From CAVPTL01 sp963708725 (lineage in GTDB: Bacteria; Actinomycetota; Thermoleophilia; Gaiellales; JAICJC01): a stretch of DNA of 64,000 nucleotides. The DNA is taken from the NCBI GenBank assembly GCA_963708725.1, contig CAVPTL010000006.1, positions 124,001 to 188,000 on the forward strand. Direction: 5' to 3'. Of the stretch, positions 1 to 8,037 are shown piece after piece; within the stretch, counting starts at the first letter, position 1; the number at the start of each line of letters is the position of its first letter. A program made the position numbers and the translations under genes. The notes beneath the pieces are model-generated. The model ran no database searches. It saw nothing but the letters and a program-made list of their open reading frames with translations, and had not been told where the DNA came from.

Positions 1-254
1 TCGCCGGACTCATACAGGTAGTACCCGCCGAGCTGCTCCTTCATGGCGGCAAACGGGCCGTCGGTCGTCAGCGTCTGCCCGTTTTGGACGCGCACGGTGG
101 TGGCGGTGTCGGAGGGCTGGAGCTGGGCGCCACCGACGACGCCGGGAGTCTCTGAGATCGCGTAATACTCGGCGGTGACCGCCTTCTGCTCGTCTTCCGA
201 GAGCCGGCTCCACCCATCCATTCCGCCGGTGTTGATCAAGAGCATGTACTTCAT
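1..254 (-). CDS. YCII-related/DGPF-domain protein (3' end cut by window)
   Basis: Translated from the ATG at 254 on the minus strand, this starts MKYMLLINTGG and carries the DGPFAAMKEQLGGYY block typical of the YCII-related 'DGPF' family. These are small ferredoxin-like-fold proteins often found beside ECF sigma factors. A strong Shine-Dalgarno (AAAGGAGGAA) lies just upstream of the ATG, which fixes the start. About 84 codons are visible and the C-terminus lies outside the window. The biochemical role of the family is not established; no sigma factor is visible on this side. Confidence 0.85.
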   Translation of the reverse strand, partial: MKYMLLINTGGMDGWSRLSEDEQKAVTAEYYAISETPGVVGGAQLQPSDTATTVRVQNGQTLTTDGPFAAMKEQLGGYYLYESG

Positions 255-316
255 GGTTCCTCCTTTTGGAGAGCGTAGACGTGAAGACAACGAACGGGAC
301 AGGCGAAAACGGACAC

Positions 317-982
317 CTATCCCGGACGGGCGGTGAACTCGACCACCACGGGCGCGAGCACGTCGGGGTATCCGTCTGACCGAAACCCGACCACGACCTC
401 GCTGAGGGCGGGCACGCTCAGCGGCCATGGCGAGAGCGTCACGCCGCCGTGACCGTCCACCGAATACCGAACCTCCACCGGCTCGGCACCCGGCGCGGGC
501 ACGATCGCGACGCTGCCCGATGTCGCCTCTTCCTCGCAGAAGTCGAACGAGACCAGGTCGCAGAGATTGGTGATCCGATCGGCGTCGGCGGCGGTGGCCT
601 CATCGACCCCGGCAGCCACTCGCAGGCGCTGGAGCGCTTCGGCCATGTGGGCGGCGGCCCCTTCGCGGACATCACCGCCACCGTAGGAGACCAGCCGGTG
701 CACGTGCATCGCGACCACCAGATCGACGACCGCGTCCTCGCCGGCGGGTGCAAACCCGGCTTCCTGGATCTCGATCCAGCGATCGCCGGCAACCTCACCA
801 ATCGCGTCGTCGTCGAGCTGACCGTAGCCACGATCATGCAGCGCCACGCCGGTGACGAACGACCGGAACGGAAGCTCCGGCCGGGCAAACTGATCGTTCC
901 CCCAGTGAAGCGCGAGCACCGCCGCCAGCCGCGCATGCTCTGCCTGCGGGTACACCACCTGTCGCCGGGCCGACCGAAACAC
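317..982 (-). CDS. DUF3891 family protein
   Basis: A 221-residue protein starting at a GTG. The N-terminus has the DUF3891 pattern: QxEHARLAAVLALHWGN near residue 13, then FVTGVALHDRGYGQLDD around residues 42-58, and an internal MHVHRLVSYGG segment. These His/Asp positions resemble a degenerate HD-type metal site, but no enzymatic activity is established for the family. The frame stays open upstream of the GTG without an ATG, so the start is a best guess based on family length. It is divergent from the VOC gene at 1088. Confidence 0.75.
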   Translation of the reverse strand: MFRSARRQVVYPQAEHARLAAVLALHWGNDQFARPELPFRSFVTGVALHDRGYGQLDDDAIGEVAGDRWIEIQEAGFAPAGEDAVVDLVVAMHVHRLVSYGGGDVREGAAAHMAEALQRLRVAAGVDEATAADADRITNLCDLVSFDFCEEEATSGSVAIVPAPGAEPVEVRYSVDGHGGVTLSPWPLSVPALSEVVVGFRSDGYPDVLAPVVVEFTARPG

Positions 983-1087
983 TCCGTCACTGTAGCCCTG
1001 CGGCGCCAGACCGATCCAAACCGCTCTCGTCGTCGTACCGTGGAGTAGCCTGTGCCAACCCAGTTAGCGACGTTTGAGGTAGTGCCG

Positions 1088-1669
1088 ATGCGGAAGCTCC
1101 AAAGCCAGGGTGTGCATCACATCACGATCACCGGAGCCGACAGGCAAACGTCGATCGATTTCTGGGAGGGCGTGCTCGGCATGCCGTTCGTATTCGAGCA
1201 GCCGAACCTCGATAACGCGGCCGAGAGTCACCTGTACTTCGATCCTGGCGACGGGCGTCTGATCACGATCTTCACCAACGAGCAGCGGGTCGCCGATCCC
1301 ACCCGCACGCCGACCGATCCCGGCTGTGTGCATCACGTCGCCTTCTCGCTTTCGCAGGCGACGTTCAAGCAGGCGGTCGAGCGGCTCGACGAGCGCAACA
1401 TTCGCCATAGCGGCGTCAAGGATCGCGGCTTCATGGACTCGATCTACTTCGAGGATCCGTTGGGCCTTCTGATCGAGCTCGCCTCCTACCGCTTCGAGCC
1501 GCCGTTTGGCTACACGCATTCGGATGTACTGCTCGAGGCCCACAAGATCCGCGTCGCGCGTGGCGACGACCACATCGCCGAGATTCACGTCGCCGACGCG
1601 CTCGAGCAGCTCATCCTGCGCTCACGACCGTCACTGTCCGACGATCGATCGTCCAAAGACCCGTACTGA
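1088..1669 (+). CDS. VOC-family (glyoxalase/extradiol dioxygenase-like) protein
   Basis: A 193-residue protein if started at the ATG at 1088, which has a GAGGTAG Shine-Dalgarno; a GTG 36 bases upstream is in frame but less well placed. Two beta-alpha-beta-beta-beta VOC modules are visible: GVHHITITGADRQTSIDFW near the N-terminus, and GCVHHVAFSLS followed by DPLGLLIELASYRFEPP. His in each HH and the Glu of LIEL are the usual metal ligands. Typical substrates (ring-cleavage, glyoxalase or fosfomycin-type) cannot be told from sequence. A GST-like gene follows 9 bases downstream, so the two probably form an operon acting on electrophilic or aromatic compounds. Confidence 0.85.
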   Translation: MRKLQSQGVHHITITGADRQTSIDFWEGVLGMPFVFEQPNLDNAAESHLYFDPGDGRLITIFTNEQRVADPTRTPTDPGCVHHVAFSLSQATFKQAVERLDERNIRHSGVKDRGFMDSIYFEDPLGLLIELASYRFEPPFGYTHSDVLLEAHKIRVARGDDHIAEIHVADALEQLILRSRPSLSDDRSSKDPY

Positions 1670-1678
1670 GGGGGAGAC

Positions 1679-2365
1679 ATGGCAGAGATCGCACTTCATG
1701 TTTTGAAGCCGAGCGTCAACAACCTGACCGCACGGGTGTTCGTGCGCGCCGCCGGCCTCGACTTCGAAGAGATCGACGTGTACGGCAAGACCACCACTCC
1801 CGAGTTTCTGAAGATGAACCCGGCGCATCTGACGCCGATGCTGGAGGAGCAGGGACTCCCCAAGGCGACGCTGTGGGAGAGCTGCGCGATCATGCAGTAC
1901 CTCTGTAACAAGCACGGCCTGGACGAGCTCTACCCGAGCGATCCAGCGCAGCGGGCGATGGTCGATAGCGCGATGTTCTATCTCGTCGGCACGCTCTATC
2001 CACTGGTCGCCCGCGCCACCTATCCGGTGCTCGCGTTTCCGCAGTATCCCGGTGAGGTGGGCTGGTCCGACCTGCACGACGAGGCCAAGGCCGACGCCCA
2101 GCAGGCGGCGATCACCGCGCTGGCCGAGCCGCTCGACGTGTATCGCCAGTTCTTCATCGGTGACAGGGCGTTCATCGGGGGCGCCAATCCATCGATTGCC
2201 GACATCCGGCTGGCGGCCACGCTCGAGTTCCTGCACTCGATCGACTACGACTTTCCCGCATGGACGATCGACTACATGGGACGGGTCGAAACGGCGCTCG
2301 GCGAGGCCTACACCGAGCCGGTGGCCGACGTGCGCGGCTACATCGAGTACGTGCGTTCGCAGTAG
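1679..2365 (+). CDS. Glutathione S-transferase family protein
   Basis: A 228-residue protein with an N-terminal thioredoxin-fold GST domain (KMNPAHLTPMLEEQG, then LWESCAIMQYL, which matches the ES-x-AI-x-YL thiol-site pattern) and an all-alpha C-terminal domain (GANPSIADIRLAATLEFL with the conserved SIAD N-capping motif). GGGGGAGA just upstream of the ATG is a good ribosome site. It sits directly behind the VOC protein. Actinomycetes mostly use mycothiol, so the true thiol cofactor may not be glutathione. Confidence 0.88.
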   Translation: MAEIALHVLKPSVNNLTARVFVRAAGLDFEEIDVYGKTTTPEFLKMNPAHLTPMLEEQGLPKATLWESCAIMQYLCNKHGLDELYPSDPAQRAMVDSAMFYLVGTLYPLVARATYPVLAFPQYPGEVGWSDLHDEAKADAQQAAITALAEPLDVYRQFFIGDRAFIGGANPSIADIRLAATLEFLHSIDYDFPAWTIDYMGRVETALGEAYTEPVADVRGYIEYVRSQ

Positions 2366-3618
2366 CCGCCTTCAAGGTTCCCGGCCCAGATGCCGATGGG
2401 CGGAGTATGCAGATGGAATGGGAAGTCGTCAGCGAGGAGATCGAGAAGTGCGCGCAGTGCAAGCGCTACCTCTCGTGGTGGACCGAGCCACCTCGCCACG
2501 GAAAGCACGCATCGGTGCGCCACGCAATCTGCTCCTGTCAGGCGCGCTACACGTCTGACCCTGACGGCTCCGCCAACTAGCCCTCGGGTGCGCACAGTCG
2601 CCGCGCCGGCGACCAGCGACTCGAGCTTGCCGTAGGCGACATCGCGCGGCAGATACTTCATGCCGCAATCCGGCGCCGCGACCAGTTCCTCGGCACGCTT
2701 GTACGGCAGCGCCCGCCGGATCCGCCCAGCGATCGTCTCGGGAGATTCGACCTCGAGGTCGTCCAGGTCGATCACGCCCAGGATGATGTGCTTGCCCGGA
2801 AGCGTCTCGAGGATCGCGGTGTCGATGCCCGACTGGCCGGTCTCGATCGAGATCTGATCGCACGAGCACGCGGCCAGCTCGGGAAGGAATGAGTAGGCCG
2901 ACGGTCGGTCGTGGATGATCGCCGCATATCCGAAGCAGATGTGGACGGCGGTCGTGCCGTGGACGCCGTCGAGCGCCCGCTCGAGCGCGGCCACCCCGAA
3001 CTCGCGGGCCTTCTCGGGCCGCGCCTGCATGTACGGCTCATCGATCTGCACGATGTCGGCTCCGGCGGCGAACAGATCGACGATCTCGTCATGGACGGCG
3101 CCGGCGTAGGCCAACGCCAGTTCGGCGGGGCTTTCGTAGTAGTCGTTCTGGGCCTGCTGGGACATCGTGAACGGCCCCGGCACCGTGATCTTGATCGGAC
3201 GGCTGGTGTTGGAGCGCAGGAACTCGACGTCGCGGATCTGTACCGCGTGCTTTCGCTCGACCGGGCCGACGACGCGCGGCACCGGGTTGGGCTCGCCGCT
3301 TCGATCCAGCGCCGTGCCCGGGTTATCGATATCGACTCCCGAGAGCGCGGTTGCGAACCGGTTCGAGTAGCTCTCGCGCCGGGCCTCGCCGTCGGTGATG
3401 ATGTCGAGCCCCGCCCGTTCCTGGTCGCGGATGGCGATCAGCGTCGCATCGTCCTGGGCCTGTTCGAGGTATTGAGGGTCGACGCGCCACAGTTCGGTCG
3501 CCCGCACGCGGGGCGGAAACCGGTGTCGCAGTCGCTCTCGGTCGATCAGCCAATCCGGTTGGGCGTAGGAGCCAACGAGGCTGGTGGGGATCGCGGAGGG
3601 GATCGGTTCTGTGGGCAC
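2338..3618 (-). CDS. Cobalamin-independent methionine synthase (MetE C-terminal-like) family protein
   Basis: Starts at GTG (MPTEPIPSAIPTSLVGSY). The C-terminal-like MetE barrel is clear: RDQERAGLDIITDGEARRES, VPGPFTMSQQAQNDYYES, GADIVQIDEPYMQARPEKA, AVHICFGY, and APDCGMKYLPRDVAYGKL near residue 330. The His, Cys and Asp/Glu residues of the zinc and substrate site are present. Family members of this type stop at about 340 residues, shortly after the MKYLPR block. Here the frame runs about 80 codons further through sequence antisense to a small plus-strand frame, while a TAG lies in the next frame at about 2577-2579. A single-base frameshift near the 3' end is likely. It may act in methyl transfer or catabolism rather than methionine synthesis. 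Confidence 0.85.
   Translation of the reverse strand: MPTEPIPSAIPTSLVGSYAQPDWLIDRERLRHRFPPRVRATELWRVDPQYLEQAQDDATLIAIRDQERAGLDIITDGEARRESYSNRFATALSGVDIDNPGTALDRSGEPNPVPRVVGPVERKHAVQIRDVEFLRSNTSRPIKITVPGPFTMSQQAQNDYYESPAELALAYAGAVHDEIVDLFAAGADIVQIDEPYMQARPEKAREFGVAALERALDGVHGTTAVHICFGYAAIIHDRPSAYSFLPELAACSCDQISIETGQSGIDTAILETLPGKHIILGVIDLDDLEVESPETIAGRIRRALPYKRAEELVAAPDCGMKYLPRDVAYGKLESLVAGAATVRTRGLVGGAVRVRRVARLTGADCVAHRCVLSVARWLGPPREVALALRALLDLLADDFPFHLHTPPIGIWAGNLEGGYCERTYSM
2407..2580 (+). CDS. Small Cys-rich protein, possible zinc ribbon
   Basis: A 57-codon frame (M-Q-M-E-W-E-V start; a second ATG at 2413) with KCAQCKRYLSWW and, 24 residues later, ICSCQ, giving a C-x2-C...C-x-C arrangement plausible for a metal knot. 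GGGCGGAG lies just upstream as a possible ribosome site. It lies antisense to the 3' extension of the MetE-like gene, and its TAG stop falls in a CTAG that would also be the stop of that gene in a shifted frame. I do not recognise the family. It could be a real small protein or an antisense shadow. Confidence 0.4.
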   Translation: MQMEWEVVSEEIEKCAQCKRYLSWWTEPPRHGKHASVRHAICSCQARYTSDPDGSAN

Positions 3619-3731
3619 GGCGACACGCTACATCACCTGATCAGCGAGGTCGGTATGACCGGCGCGATGGCTAATGTGACCAGCGGGTTGGTGCTCAGAT
3701 AACTTGTGAAGCTCTGACGTAAGAAAGTTCG

Positions 3732-3760
3732 TTGACGGGCCGATCGCTGGGAGGTACCGT
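3732..3760 (+). promoter_or_regulatory. Candidate sigma70-type promoter for the LamG gene
   Basis: TTGACG (3732-3737), a 17-base spacer and TACCGT (3755-3760) make a plausible -35/-10 pair about 77 bases upstream of the ATG at 3837. It lies in the divergent gap between the MetE-like gene and the LamG gene. No other structure is obvious in that gap. Confidence 0.35.
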
Positions 3761-3836
3761 CCAAAACAGCTGGCTCCAACCAGACACGCCGCGCACGCGG
3801 CGTCCTCAAGTCACGTATCGACCACGGGGGAACGAT

Positions 3837-4535
3837 ATGAGGATACGGTGCGGAACGTCTTTGACCGTTGCGTTGGTGGTTGGGGTCGCGCTCGCGGCGC
3901 CTGCATCGGCCGCGACTCTCGCCGACTGGGAAATGAACGAAGCGCCCGGCGCCCACACCATGGTGGATTCGAGCGGCCATGTGAACGGCACCATCGGATC
4001 GGCGATCCAAACGGGCGTGAGTGTGATGGGCGCAACCGTCTACCGGTGGCCGTTCACGAGCCCGACGATGCCGCCTCCCAAGCCGGAGCGCCTCGCCCAG
4101 GCAAACAGTTCGACGCTCAACCCGGGATCGGGCAACTACACGGTGGAGATGCGATACCGAACGACCCAGCACTTCGGAAACATGGTGCAAAAGGGCCAGG
4201 CCGGATCGAAAACCGGCTACTGGAAGATCGAGAACCCCAACGGCCGCATCAATTGTGTGTTCCGGGGGCTGGTCAACGGCACGCTCAAACGGAAGGCCGT
4301 TGAGTCACCCACGGTATTGAGCGATGGCAATTTCCATATTGCAAAATGTGCACGAACGTCGAACGCGCTCACGCTGAGCATCGACGGTCATGTCGTCGAT
4401 ACAGCGTCGGGCAAGACCGGGAGCATCTCGAACTCGCGGCCGCTGACCATTGCCGGCAAGCTTGACTGCAATCAGATGGACGTCACCTGTGATTACTACA
4501 CGGGCGACATCGACTACATCAAGATCTCAAACTGA
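3837..4535 (+). CDS. Secreted LamG/concanavalin-like jellyroll protein
   Basis: A 232-residue protein. A short basic start, a hydrophobic segment (LTVALVVGVALAAPASA) and an A-x-A cleavage site form a Sec signal peptide. The remainder is a LamG-like beta sandwich: DWEMNEAPGAHTMVDSSGHVNGTI (split by the family's usual loop), YTVEMRYRTT, GYWKIENPNG, and a C-terminal GDIDYIKI strand. Such domains bind polysaccharide or act as adhesins. The ATG is preceded by GGGGGAACG. Four Cys residues (VNCVF-like, KCAR, LDCNQ, VTCDY) could form disulfides. A palindromic repeat lies just downstream. Confidence 0.8.
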   Translation: MRIRCGTSLTVALVVGVALAAPASAATLADWEMNEAPGAHTMVDSSGHVNGTIGSAIQTGVSVMGATVYRWPFTSPTMPPPKPERLAQANSSTLNPGSGNYTVEMRYRTTQHFGNMVQKGQAGSKTGYWKIENPNGRINCVFRGLVNGTLKRKAVESPTVLSDGNFHIAKCARTSNALTLSIDGHVVDTASGKTGSISNSRPLTIAGKLDCNQMDVTCDYYTGDIDYIKISN

Positions 4536-4546
4536 CGATATGTGCG

Positions 4547-4585
4547 GTTGGTGAATAACGGTGCCAGGCACCGTTATTCACCAAC
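4547..4585. repeat. Palindromic gene-border repeat, copy 1 (39 bp, perfect)
   Basis: Arms GTTGGTGAATAACGGTGCC and the exact reverse complement around a central A. It is the longest copy of a nine-member family in this window and lies 12 bases after the LamG stop. Confidence 0.95.
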
Positions 4586-4614
4586 GCATCCACGCGCTAC
4601 GCTGGTCCCGCTGA

Positions 4615-5506
4615 CCGAAACCAGAGGGGGACCGGTGGATCAACGACGCGATGCGAGCTCACAACGCTTCGGCTGGCCAACCACGGCTACGGGCCGGTGG
4701 AGATCGGCGAGATGATCGAGCTGCCGGAGGAACTCGACCACCACTGGGCGTTGCGTGGCTACTACGGCACCGTGAACCACAACGTCAAGGCCACCTACGT
4801 CAAGTACCTGGGCTGGTTCGACGGGAACCCTGCGACGCTTCATACGCTCCCACCAGAGGAGGCGTCGAAGCGCTACGTCGAGTTCATGGGCGGGGCGGAT
4901 GCGATCCTCGAGAAGGCTCGCGCCGAGTACGAGAAGGGCGAGTACCGGTGGGTCGCCGAGGTCGTGAACCACGTCGTGTTCGCCGATCCCTCCAACGCCG
5001 ACGCCAGGGCGCTTCAAGCAGACACGCTCGAGCAGCTCGGCTACCAGTCCGAGGCCGGCACCTGGCGAAACCTCTACCTGACGGCAACTCAGGACTTACG
5101 GCAGGGCGTGGCCAAGATCCCGTTCGGCGGCACCGCGAGTCCCGACACCATCAAGGCGATGACGCTCGAGCTCCTGTTCGACTACATGGGGGTGCGGCTG
5201 AACGGCCCCGATGCCGCGGCCGCCACGATCACGCTTAACTTGAACGTGTCCGACACCGGCGAGCGGGCCGTGCTGGAGCTGACCAATGGCTCACTGAACC
5301 ACTCGATTGGCCGCCAAGACGCCGATGCCGACGCCACGCTCACCATGGACAGGCCCGTGCTGAGCGCCGTCGTCCTGGGTGAGATGTCGTCGGCCGACGC
5401 GATCGCGCAGGGGGTGCTCACGGCAGATCCCGACGCCAAGGCGCTTGATCAGCTGCTCGGATTCCTCGACAGCTTCGATTTTTGGTTCAACATCGTGGAG
5501 CCGTGA
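4615..5506 (+). pseudogene. Alkylsulfatase C-terminal part, metallo-beta-lactamase domain missing
   Basis: The longest clean frame is 4697-5506 (GTG start, 269 residues). It contains the alkyl sulfatase dimerisation domain (ELPEELDHHWALRGYYGTVNHN split here, KYLGWFDGNPATLH, NHVVFADPSNADARAL) followed by an SCP2-like C-terminal domain (ATITLNLNVSDTGERAVLEL to the end). The catalytic metallo-beta-lactamase half that SdsA1/BDS1-type enzymes carry in front is absent. Homology continues upstream of 4697 in the same frame (LTTLRLANHGYGP) and then, after a one-base shift near 4657, in the adjacent frame (DRWINDAMR from about 4630). A stop precedes this at 4612. So the gene is 5'-truncated and frameshifted close to palindrome copy 1. 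A shortened protein could still be made. Confidence 0.75.
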
Positions 5507-5548
5507 GCCAACACCCCTGGTGACTTGAGAAAACCGTAGATCGTGCCG

Positions 5549-6832
5549 ATGTCGTTCTCGATTGTGAGCACCCTGGACGACACGATCGGATCGCTGCGAA
5601 GCGCGCTTCTGGTTTCGCCGGACAACTCGCCGTTGCGACGGCACCTTGCCGACACGCTGGTCTCGGCGGGGCGCTTCGGCGAGGCCGAGGTCGAGTATCG
5701 CGAGGGCCTTCGGATCACACCGGGCGACGACGAGCTGTCGATCGCGCTGGCAGAGTGCTTCTACTACCAGGGCCGTGTGGCCGAGGCGATGGTGCTCGCC
5801 GAGCAGCTCGATCAGGACGAGGTGCCTGGGGGCCGGCCCCAGCTGCTCTTGATGAAGCTTCATCTGGTCGCCGGCGAGGAGGATGAGGCGCGCACCGCTT
5901 ACCTGCGCGCGATCGAGGCCGATCGCAGCCTCGCCAGCCGCGATCTGGAATCTCGCCTGGGATTGTTCGAGAAGCCCCGGGAGTCGATCGCCTTCGACGA
6001 CGTCGGCGGCATGGAGGCGATCAAGGAAGAGATCCGTATGAAGGCGATCCACCCGATCGCGCACCCCGAACTGTTCCAAAGCTACGGCAAGGGAGTCGGC
6101 GGCGGCGTGCTCCTGTATGGGCCGCCCGGTTGCGGCAAGACGTATCTGGCTCGCGCCACCGCCGGTGAGATCGAAGGCACCTTCATCTCGGTCGGTCTCA
6201 GCGATGTGCTCGACATGTGGGTCGGGTCGAGCGAGCGAAACCTTCACCGCGTGTTCGAAGACGCCCGCCAGAATGCGCCGGCGGTGCTCTTCTTCGACGA
6301 GGTCGACGCGCTCGGCGCGAAGCGATCCGACATGCGCATGAGCGCCGGCAAGCACGTCATCAACCAGTTTCTCGCCGAGTTCGACGGTGCCGACGCCAGT
6401 AACGATGGCGTGGTGATCATCGGCGCGACCAATGCACCGTGGAATCTCGACTCGGCGTTCCGGCGACCCGGGCGGTTCGACCAGGTCGTGTTCGTGCCGC
6501 CGCCCGACACATTGGCCCGGGCCGCGATTCTGGCGGTGCAGCTCGAGGGCAAGCCGCTCGCCGACATCGACCTCGACCGCGTCGCTGAACGGGCCGATGG
6601 GTTTTCGGGTGCCGATCTGATGGGCGTCGTCGACCGTGCTGTCGAGGCCAGGTTACGGCTCGCGATGCGAAGCGGAGAGACCGAGCCGATCACCGAGCGG
6701 GATCTGATCGACCAGGTCGAGCGCCTGCGCCCGTCCACCGATGAGTGGTTTGTCGGCGCGAAGAACTACGTCAAGTTCGCCAATGACGGTGGGTTGTACG
6801 ACGAGCTGGCCGCCTATCTGAACGGCCGATGA
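5549..6832 (+). CDS. TPR-AAA ATPase (CDC48/FtsH-type AAA module)
   Basis: 427 residues from ATG (a GTG six bases earlier is also in frame). The N-terminal ~140 residues are TPR-like helices (SPDNSPLRRHLADTLVSAGR, EAEVEYREGLRITPGD). The AAA domain starts at FDDVGGMEAIKEEI: Walker A GPPGCGKT at about residue 191, pore-loop region DVLDMWVGSSERN, Walker B LFFDEVDAL near 247, second region of homology FRRPGRFDQVVFVPPPD with arginine fingers, and sensor 2 GFSGADLMGVVD. No protease or second AAA ring is attached. Its stop overlaps the start of the TPR-membrane gene (ATGA), so the two are probably co-translated and may work as a remodelling ATPase with its membrane-bound partner. Confidence 0.9.
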   Translation: MSFSIVSTLDDTIGSLRSALLVSPDNSPLRRHLADTLVSAGRFGEAEVEYREGLRITPGDDELSIALAECFYYQGRVAEAMVLAEQLDQDEVPGGRPQLLLMKLHLVAGEEDEARTAYLRAIEADRSLASRDLESRLGLFEKPRESIAFDDVGGMEAIKEEIRMKAIHPIAHPELFQSYGKGVGGGVLLYGPPGCGKTYLARATAGEIEGTFISVGLSDVLDMWVGSSERNLHRVFEDARQNAPAVLFFDEVDALGAKRSDMRMSAGKHVINQFLAEFDGADASNDGVVIIGATNAPWNLDSAFRRPGRFDQVVFVPPPDTLARAAILAVQLEGKPLADIDLDRVAERADGFSGADLMGVVDRAVEARLRLAMRSGETEPITERDLIDQVERLRPSTDEWFVGAKNYVKFANDGGLYDELAAYLNGR

Positions 6833-8037
6833 ACTCGACCTACGAACGGGCGGTGGCGCTGTTCAACACTCAGCGCTACGCAGACGCCGAACTCGAGCTT
6901 CGCCGGGTGATCGGCGACATGCCCGGTCACCTGCGGGCAAACGCGCTTTTGTCGCAGACGCTTGGGCGGCTCGGGCGTCACCAGGAGGCGATCGAGCAGG
7001 GACGGGTGGCGGTCGGCTGCGATCCCCAGCAGGCCGTCGGCTATTACGTGCTCGGCCTCGCGCTGGTGGCGGTGTATCGCGATCTCGAGGGGCTCGAAGT
7101 GCTCGATCGTGCGCTTGCGATCTCTCCGGCGATGGCGGCGACGTGGTCGGTGCGCGCGCTCGCAGAGCTCCACCTCAAGCGCTTCGACGAGGCGCTGGCA
7201 CACGCTCAACACGCGCTCGGTCTCGACCCGCGCAACCGCACCGCCGCGAGGGTGCAGGGCATGGCGTTGCGGGGTCTTGGCCGAAACGATGAGTCGGCCG
7301 CGGCAATCTCCGACGCTCTCGGGCAGGAACCCAACGATGCCCTCTCACACGAGTCGCTTGCCCGTACCCACCTTGCCAACCACGAGTACGAGGCGTCGCG
7401 GGATGCGTTTCGCGAGGCGCTGCGGCTCAACCCGCAGTCGAACAGCGCGCGTACCGGGCTGCGCGCGACCCTGCTTGCAAACCACCTCGCGTATCGGCTC
7501 TTGCTTCGCTACAACATGTGGTTCGCGCGCCGGTCGGATCGCGCGAAAAAGGCCGTGTCCTTTACGTCGCTGGTGTCACTGTTTTTGGTCACCCAGATCA
7601 CCGCGCTTGCCCCGGCAACTCATGCGCTGATCGTGGTTGCGGCGGTGCTGCTGACGGGGCTCGTGTGGATGTCGCCGACGTGGAGTGCGCTGGTGTTGAT
7701 GGCCGACCGGTTCGGCCGCGAGGTCACGACCCAGCGGGAGCGGTGCGAGGCCATTGGCCTGGCCGCCGTGCTCGTGTGCGCGACGGTGTTCGCATTCTGG
7801 GGCGCCCTCACGCAACATCTAAGCGCTCTCCAGCTGCTGCCGTTTGTGATCGCCGGTTCGGTGGTGATCGTGAAGCGGCTTCGCATCCGGGAGTCGAAGC
7901 GGGTGCTCGCTACCCGGTGTCCACGGTCGAGGTGGCGGCTCATCGCCCACGCGCCGTCCGTCCAGTTGGACATCACCGTGTGGGTGGTGTGCGTCTCGGG
8001 GTTGTGGACGCTCCGAAACGAGACTCCCGGGTCGTAG
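6829..8037 (+). CDS. TPR-repeat integral membrane protein
   Basis: 402 residues as annotated. Six or so TPR units fill the first ~220 residues (YERAVALFNTQRYADAELEL, EALAHAQHALGLDPRNR, SRDAFREALRLNPQS). Three to four hydrophobic helices follow (FTSLVSLFLVTQITALA, ALIVVAAVLLTGLVWM, IGLAAVLVCATVFAFW, LQLLPFVIAGSVVIV). The last ~40 residues (after RIRESKRVLATR) are antisense to the convergent serine hydrolase and look like read-through rather than native sequence. It starts inside the AAA gene's stop (ATGA). The TPR part probably faces the cytoplasm and may dock the AAA ATPase or its substrates (inference). Confidence 0.75.
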   Translation: MNSTYERAVALFNTQRYADAELELRRVIGDMPGHLRANALLSQTLGRLGRHQEAIEQGRVAVGCDPQQAVGYYVLGLALVAVYRDLEGLEVLDRALAISPAMAATWSVRALAELHLKRFDEALAHAQHALGLDPRNRTAARVQGMALRGLGRNDESAAAISDALGQEPNDALSHESLARTHLANHEYEASRDAFREALRLNPQSNSARTGLRATLLANHLAYRLLLRYNMWFARRSDRAKKAVSFTSLVSLFLVTQITALAPATHALIVVAAVLLTGLVWMSPTWSALVLMADRFGREVTTQRERCEAIGLAAVLVCATVFAFWGALTQHLSALQLLPFVIAGSVVIVKRLRIRESKRVLATRCPRSRWRLIAHAPSVQLDITVWVVCVSGLWTLRNETPGS

